Assembly: GCA_021160415.1 (NCBI GenBank)
Contig: JAGHCP010000064.1
Span: 1-7,267 of the forward strand
DNA length: 7,267 bases
DNA from: Desulfurococcales archaeon
GTDB taxonomy: Archaea; Thermoproteota; Thermoprotei_A; Sulfolobales; NBVN01
Direction of reading: 5' to 3'
Positions 4,382-7,267 of the stretch are shown in pieces (positions within the stretch are counted from its first letter, which is position 1; each line of letters opens with the position of its first letter). The notes under the pieces were generated by a model. The model did not search any database. It was not told the origin of the DNA and saw nothing but the letters and a program-made list of their open reading frames with translations. The position numbers were made by a program, and so were the translations under genes.

Positions 4382-5335
4382 ATGAACCTAAAACCACTGT
4401 TTTTCATCGGTAAACGCCTAGCCTCCATGGCCCTAATCGTGGTGGGGGTCGTAATCATACTTTTCTTCCTGCTTCACCTAGCTCCGGGGAACCCTGCTCA
4501 GATACTTGCTGGGTTCCAAGCCACGCCTGAAGTGGTGCATCAGATAGAGGTCAAGTACGGGCTGGACAAGCCCCTCTACGTGCAGCTCATGACCTACCTC
4601 ACAAACATGATTAGGCTGGATCTAGGCACCTCCATAATGTCTCAGAGGCCCGTGACCGACGAGATAATGGCTAGGCTCCCTAACTCCCTAATGCTTGCCA
4701 CTGTAGCTATAGTGGAGGCCATCGCTATCTCATTACCGCTCGGGGTACTAGCCGCTGCCAAAGCTGGGAGCAGATTCGATGCCGCAGTGACTGCCTTCAC
4801 CTCCATAGGGGTGGCCCTCCCAACATTCTGGACAGGCTTAATGCTTATGCTTCTCTTCGCTGTGGAGCTGCATCTCCTCCCGGCCGGCGGGATCGGGGGG
4901 CCTCAGAACTTCATACTCCCCTCAATAACTATGGCGGTCCCGATATCCGCCCCCATAATTAGGGTGACGAGGAACGCCGCCCTAGAAGTGCTTGAGAAGC
5001 CGTTCGTGAAGCTGGCAATAGCGAAAGGCCTGAGCATGAGGGAGGTGCTGATGAAGCACGTCCTTAAGAACGCGTTAATACCGGCTGTGACCCTAATAGG
5101 GCTGCAGTTCGGCGTCCTCATAAGGTCCGCAGTGATAACCGAGACGGTTTTCGCATGGCCCGGCATAGGGAAGCTCCTAGTAGACTCAATATTCGCGAGG
5201 GACTACCCCTTAGTGCAGGGGACGGTTTTCGTAATAGCCATCATATACGTCGCGATAAACCTCGCATTAGACGTCGCCTACGTCGTGATTGACCCGAGGT
5301 TAAGGTCAGGGGTGAGCACGGAATGGAGGTTCTGA
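4382..5335 (+). CDS. dppB: Peptide ABC transporter permease, DppB/OppB type
   Basis: This is an integral membrane subunit of 317 residues, the usual length for DppB. The N-terminus IGKRLASMALIVVGVVIILF forms the first membrane helix and is followed by the family signature HLAPGNPA (32-39). An extracytoplasmic region includes VKYGLDKPLYVQ (57-68) and LDLGTSI (79-85). Five further helices follow. The cytoplasmic EAA-type loop that docks on the ATPase is visible at about 210-234 (LAIAKGLSMREVLMKHVLKN then ALIP), and the end VVIDPRLRSG is typical. It pairs with the DppC-type protein encoded next to form the transport channel. Its last 13 nt overlap the start of that gene, which suggests coupled synthesis of the two channel subunits. 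Confidence 0.95.
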   Translation: MNLKPLFFIGKRLASMALIVVGVVIILFFLLHLAPGNPAQILAGFQATPEVVHQIEVKYGLDKPLYVQLMTYLTNMIRLDLGTSIMSQRPVTDEIMARLPNSLMLATVAIVEAIAISLPLGVLAAAKAGSRFDAAVTAFTSIGVALPTFWTGLMLMLLFAVELHLLPAGGIGGPQNFILPSITMAVPISAPIIRVTRNAALEVLEKPFVKLAIAKGLSMREVLMKHVLKNALIPAVTLIGLQFGVLIRSAVITETVFAWPGIGKLLVDSIFARDYPLVQGTVFVIAIIYVAINLALDVAYVVIDPRLRSGVSTEWRF

Positions 5336-6150
5336 GATACCTTCTAAGGGAGTCAAAAACCGGGATGGCTGGCCTAGCCATAATACTGGCGTTCATATCG
5401 ATGGCGCTGCTTGCGAACCTCATAGCTCCCTACGACCCCATGAATGCCGTACTAGGTGATGCCAGGCAGCCGCCATCACCCCAGCATCCATTAGGTACGG
5501 ACGAGCTTGGGAGGGACCTCCTCTCAAGGATAATTTACGGCGCAAGAACAACTTTCCTCATCGCAGTGTCAAGCACCTTCACCGCGTTCGCCGTTGGGAC
5601 AGCCCTAGGGATACTCTCAGGTTATCTGAGGGGAGCGGTAGACGCAGCGGTTAACGGCGGGACCCAGATACTTCTCTCACTCCCTGGAATAGTGATCGCC
5701 ATAATCTTTGTGGCTCTGTGGGGTCCCAGCCTGGTGAACCTAATAATCGCTATAGCGATAGGGTTCATCCCTGTCTACATCAAGCTGATGAGGGCCGCAA
5801 CACTGCAGGTTATGTCTATGGAGTACATACAGGCGGCGAAGATGTTAGGGCTGAGCAACCTGAAAATTATGGTTAGGCATGTGCTCCCAAACGTTCTACC
5901 TGTGGGGATAGCGCAGCTCTCAACCGATGTGGGTTTCGCGATACTCACGGCTTCAGGTCTTGGTTTCCTAGGCCTAGGACTTGACCCCTCAATACCTGAG
6001 TGGGGCGCGATGATAGGTTCAGCGAAGAACTACATCTTCGTAGCTCCGCACATAATTATTGAAGTGGGGGCCGTAATAGCTCTGTCAGCCATAGGGTTCA
6101 GCCTGCTGGGGAACGCGTTAAGGGACTACATAGACCCGAAGAGGAGGTGA
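5323..6150 (+). CDS. dppC: Peptide ABC transporter permease, DppC/OppC type
   Basis: This is the second channel subunit, 275 residues. It has the N-terminal helix (about 14-35), then the DppC hallmark HPLGTDELGRDLLSRIIYGA (55-74). Four or five more helices follow, and the EAA loop lies at about 168-193 (YIQAAKMLGLSNLKIMVRHV then LPNVLP). The C-terminal signature LLGNALRDYIDPKRR closes the protein. The segment LGFLGLGLDPSIPEWGAMI (213-231) is also characteristic. The ATG at 5323 is preceded by GGGGTGA (5309-5315, 7-nt spacing) and lies inside the end of dppB. It is slightly short at the N-terminus compared with bacterial DppC, which often has an extra cytoplasmic tail. It should form a heterodimer with the DppB-type subunit. 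Confidence 0.95.
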   Translation: MEVLRYLLRESKTGMAGLAIILAFISMALLANLIAPYDPMNAVLGDARQPPSPQHPLGTDELGRDLLSRIIYGARTTFLIAVSSTFTAFAVGTALGILSGYLRGAVDAAVNGGTQILLSLPGIVIAIIFVALWGPSLVNLIIAIAIGFIPVYIKLMRAATLQVMSMEYIQAAKMLGLSNLKIMVRHVLPNVLPVGIAQLSTDVGFAILTASGLGFLGLGLDPSIPEWGAMIGSAKNYIFVAPHIIIEVGAVIALSAIGFSLLGNALRDYIDPKRR

Positions 6151-6151
6151 T
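6143..6151 (+). promoter_or_regulatory. Ribosome binding site that decides the DppD start
   Basis: GGAGGTGAT is a perfect archaeal Shine-Dalgarno sequence and includes the dppC stop codon. It ends 5 nt before GTG 6157. The earlier in-frame TTG at 6151 overlaps the site itself, so GTG 6157 is preferred. Confidence 0.75.
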
Positions 6152-6156
6152 TGTGT

Positions 6157-7137
6157 GTGCAGGAAAAAATTCTGGAGGTAAGGTCCCTCACCGCTAAGTA
6201 CGTCACGAGGAAGGGTGAGGTTCCAGCATTAAGGAACATAGACTTAGAGATCTACGCAGGTGAGAGAGTAGCGATTGTAGGCGAGTCCGGTTCTGGCAAG
6301 ACCACGCTCGCGTCGATACTGACAAGGCTGGAACCAAGTAACTTAGTGATAGAGGAGGGGGAGGTTATCTTCGGAGGCAGGAATATACTGGAGGCAGTGG
6401 AGGAGGACTTAAGGGAGTTCAGGAAGAAGGAGGTCTCAGTGATATTTCAGAACCCCAGCGAGAGCTTAGACCCGCTCTATAAGGTGGGGACCCAAGTCAT
6501 TGAGGCTCTAAGGGCTGCTGGGCTCAATGGAGGGCGGAAGGAGCTTAGGCGCGTGGCGGAGGACCTCCTAAGGAAGGTGAACCTACCCAACCCGTCAAGG
6601 ATCTTCGAGTCCTACCCCCATGAGCTTTCAGGCGGTCAGAAGCAGAGGGTGGCGATAGCTATCGCTATAGCTAAGAACCCCAAGCTGCTTGTAGCCGACG
6701 AACCTACCACAGCGCTCGACGTGTCTGTCCAGACAAAGATCCTAGAACTCCTAGTGAAGATAAACGAGGAGTTAGGTGTCACCGAGGTACTCATAACCCA
6801 CGACATAGGCATAGCCCACGACTTCGCGGAAAGGATAATAGTGATGTATGGAGGGAAGGTCGTGGAGGTAGGCCGCACCGAAGAGGTTGTTGCTGATCCA
6901 CTGCACCCTTACACCAAGCACTTAATCAACTCGCTCCCGCGCGGAGGTGACCTCCCCCCAGGGGATTCGAGGGTGGTTGACTTCAGAATACCTAGGGATG
7001 GGTGCCCATTCGCACCCAGATGCCCGTTAGCTAGTGAGGCGTGCAGGAAGGTAGAGCCGAAGCTCACCGCAATAGATGGCAGGCTGGTAGCCTGCCACAA
7101 CCTAAGGGCGGTTAAGCCCCAATCTTTTGAGGTGTGA
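6157..7137 (+). CDS. dppD: Peptide ABC transporter ATPase, DppD/OppD type
   Basis: This is one of the two ATPase subunits that drive peptide import, 326 residues from GTG 6157. All ABC motifs are intact: Walker A GESGSGKT (42-49), Q-loop glutamine in IFQNP (98), signature LSGGQ (157-161), Walker B LLVADE (177-182), D-loop ALDV, and switch histidine in ITHD (215). The C-terminal oligopeptide-transporter extension begins at HPY (250-252) and includes GCPFAPRCPLASEAC. Four cysteines (283, 289, 296, 313) have the spacing known in this family, where a [4Fe-4S] cluster has been described for a thermophilic bacterial DppD. The cluster here is inferred, not seen. The protein works on the cytoplasmic face with the DppF-type partner encoded 3 nt downstream. 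Confidence 0.95.
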   Translation: MQEKILEVRSLTAKYVTRKGEVPALRNIDLEIYAGERVAIVGESGSGKTTLASILTRLEPSNLVIEEGEVIFGGRNILEAVEEDLREFRKKEVSVIFQNPSESLDPLYKVGTQVIEALRAAGLNGGRKELRRVAEDLLRKVNLPNPSRIFESYPHELSGGQKQRVAIAIAIAKNPKLLVADEPTTALDVSVQTKILELLVKINEELGVTEVLITHDIGIAHDFAERIIVMYGGKVVEVGRTEEVVADPLHPYTKHLINSLPRGGDLPPGDSRVVDFRIPRDGCPFAPRCPLASEACRKVEPKLTAIDGRLVACHNLRAVKPQSFEV

Positions 7138-7140
7138 ATC

Positions 7141-7267
7141 GTGAGCCAGGAAGTATTCATAGAGGTAAGGAACCTCGTGAAAACGTTCGTGAAGGGAGGC
7201 ATCATAGGGAGGAAGAGGGTCGTTAAGGCAGTCGACGGCGTCAGCTTCACTATAAGGAAAGGGGAGA
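7141..7267 (+). CDS. dppF: Peptide ABC transporter ATPase, DppF/OppF type, 5' part only
   Basis: The window ends 42 codons into this gene. The visible N-terminus reads VFIEVRNLVKTFVKGGIIGR, then KRVVKAVDGVSFTIRKGE. This is the start of an OppF/DppF-type ABC ATPase: the beta-strand and A-loop region, the FVKGGIIGRK insertion typical of the F subunit rather than D, and the KAVDGVSF-I-KGE strand just before Walker A. Walker A itself lies outside the window. GTG 7141 is preceded by GAGGTG (7129-7134) with 6-nt spacing and follows the dppD stop by 3 nt. It should form the heterodimeric ATPase with the DppD-type protein. Confidence 0.9.
   Translation, partial: MSQEVFIEVRNLVKTFVKGGIIGRKRVVKAVDGVSFTIRKGE

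Noticed and set aside
4903..5166. Open frame of 87 codons on the minus strand within dppB
   Set aside because: It is fully covered by a well-supported permease gene, shows no family resemblance, and has the composition expected of an antisense shadow. The minus-strand frames at 3052-3243, 5241-5423, 6636-6878 and 6909-7250 are rejected on the same grounds.
1..7267. CRISPR array, tRNA/rRNA gene, insertion sequence or integrase attachment site
   Set aside because: No regularly spaced repeats, cloverleaf-like segments, transposase motifs or target-site duplications were seen on either strand.

Overview
The window reads as chromosomal DNA of a thermophilic archaeon, most likely from the Thermoproteota (Crenarchaeota) side. 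The support is: A/T-rich TATA boxes with purine-rich upstream flanks about 25-35 bp before gene starts, Shine-Dalgarno sequences of the GGAGGTGAT/GGGGTGA type, heavy use of AGG for arginine, frequent GTG starts, and a solute-binding protein held by an N-terminal membrane helix followed by a Thr/Ser-rich linker. The species cannot be told from this window. Coding density is high and no stretch over 300 bases lacks a gene.

Left block (1-2262). A short A/T-rich region carries a promoter for a rightward three-gene operon and possibly the first six codons of a divergent gene running off the left edge. The operon encodes a CPBP-family intramembrane metalloprotease, a short PadR-type winged-helix regulator whose start lies inside the protease gene, and a multi-spanning membrane protein that joins an SdpI-like domain to a DUF1648 domain in the reverse of the usual order. 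In bacteria these families recur in peptide-bacteriocin immunity and membrane-stress loci, so this may be a regulated immunity or envelope-stress cassette. That function is inference.

Middle (2263-2656). This region has its own promoter and a 48-codon gene missed by simple length cut-offs. It encodes a single-helix, probably tail-anchored peptide. The gene is bracketed by two strong hairpins: a 15-bp stem beginning four nucleotides into the coding region, and a perfect 9-bp stem that straddles the stop codon. A third perfect 9-bp hairpin lies just before the next gene. This is the least explained and most interesting part of the window.

Right block (2657-7267). This is a compact dipeptide/oligopeptide ABC transporter operon: membrane-anchored substrate-binding protein, two permeases (DppB and DppC types), the DppD-type ATPase, and the first 42 codons of the DppF-type ATPase cut off by the window end. 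Gaps are very short or genes overlap, and each gene after the first has a good Shine-Dalgarno sequence. The binding protein would capture peptides outside the cell, the permeases would form the channel, and the two ATPases would drive uptake. The family can also carry other ligands, including sugars in archaea, so the substrate is not settled.
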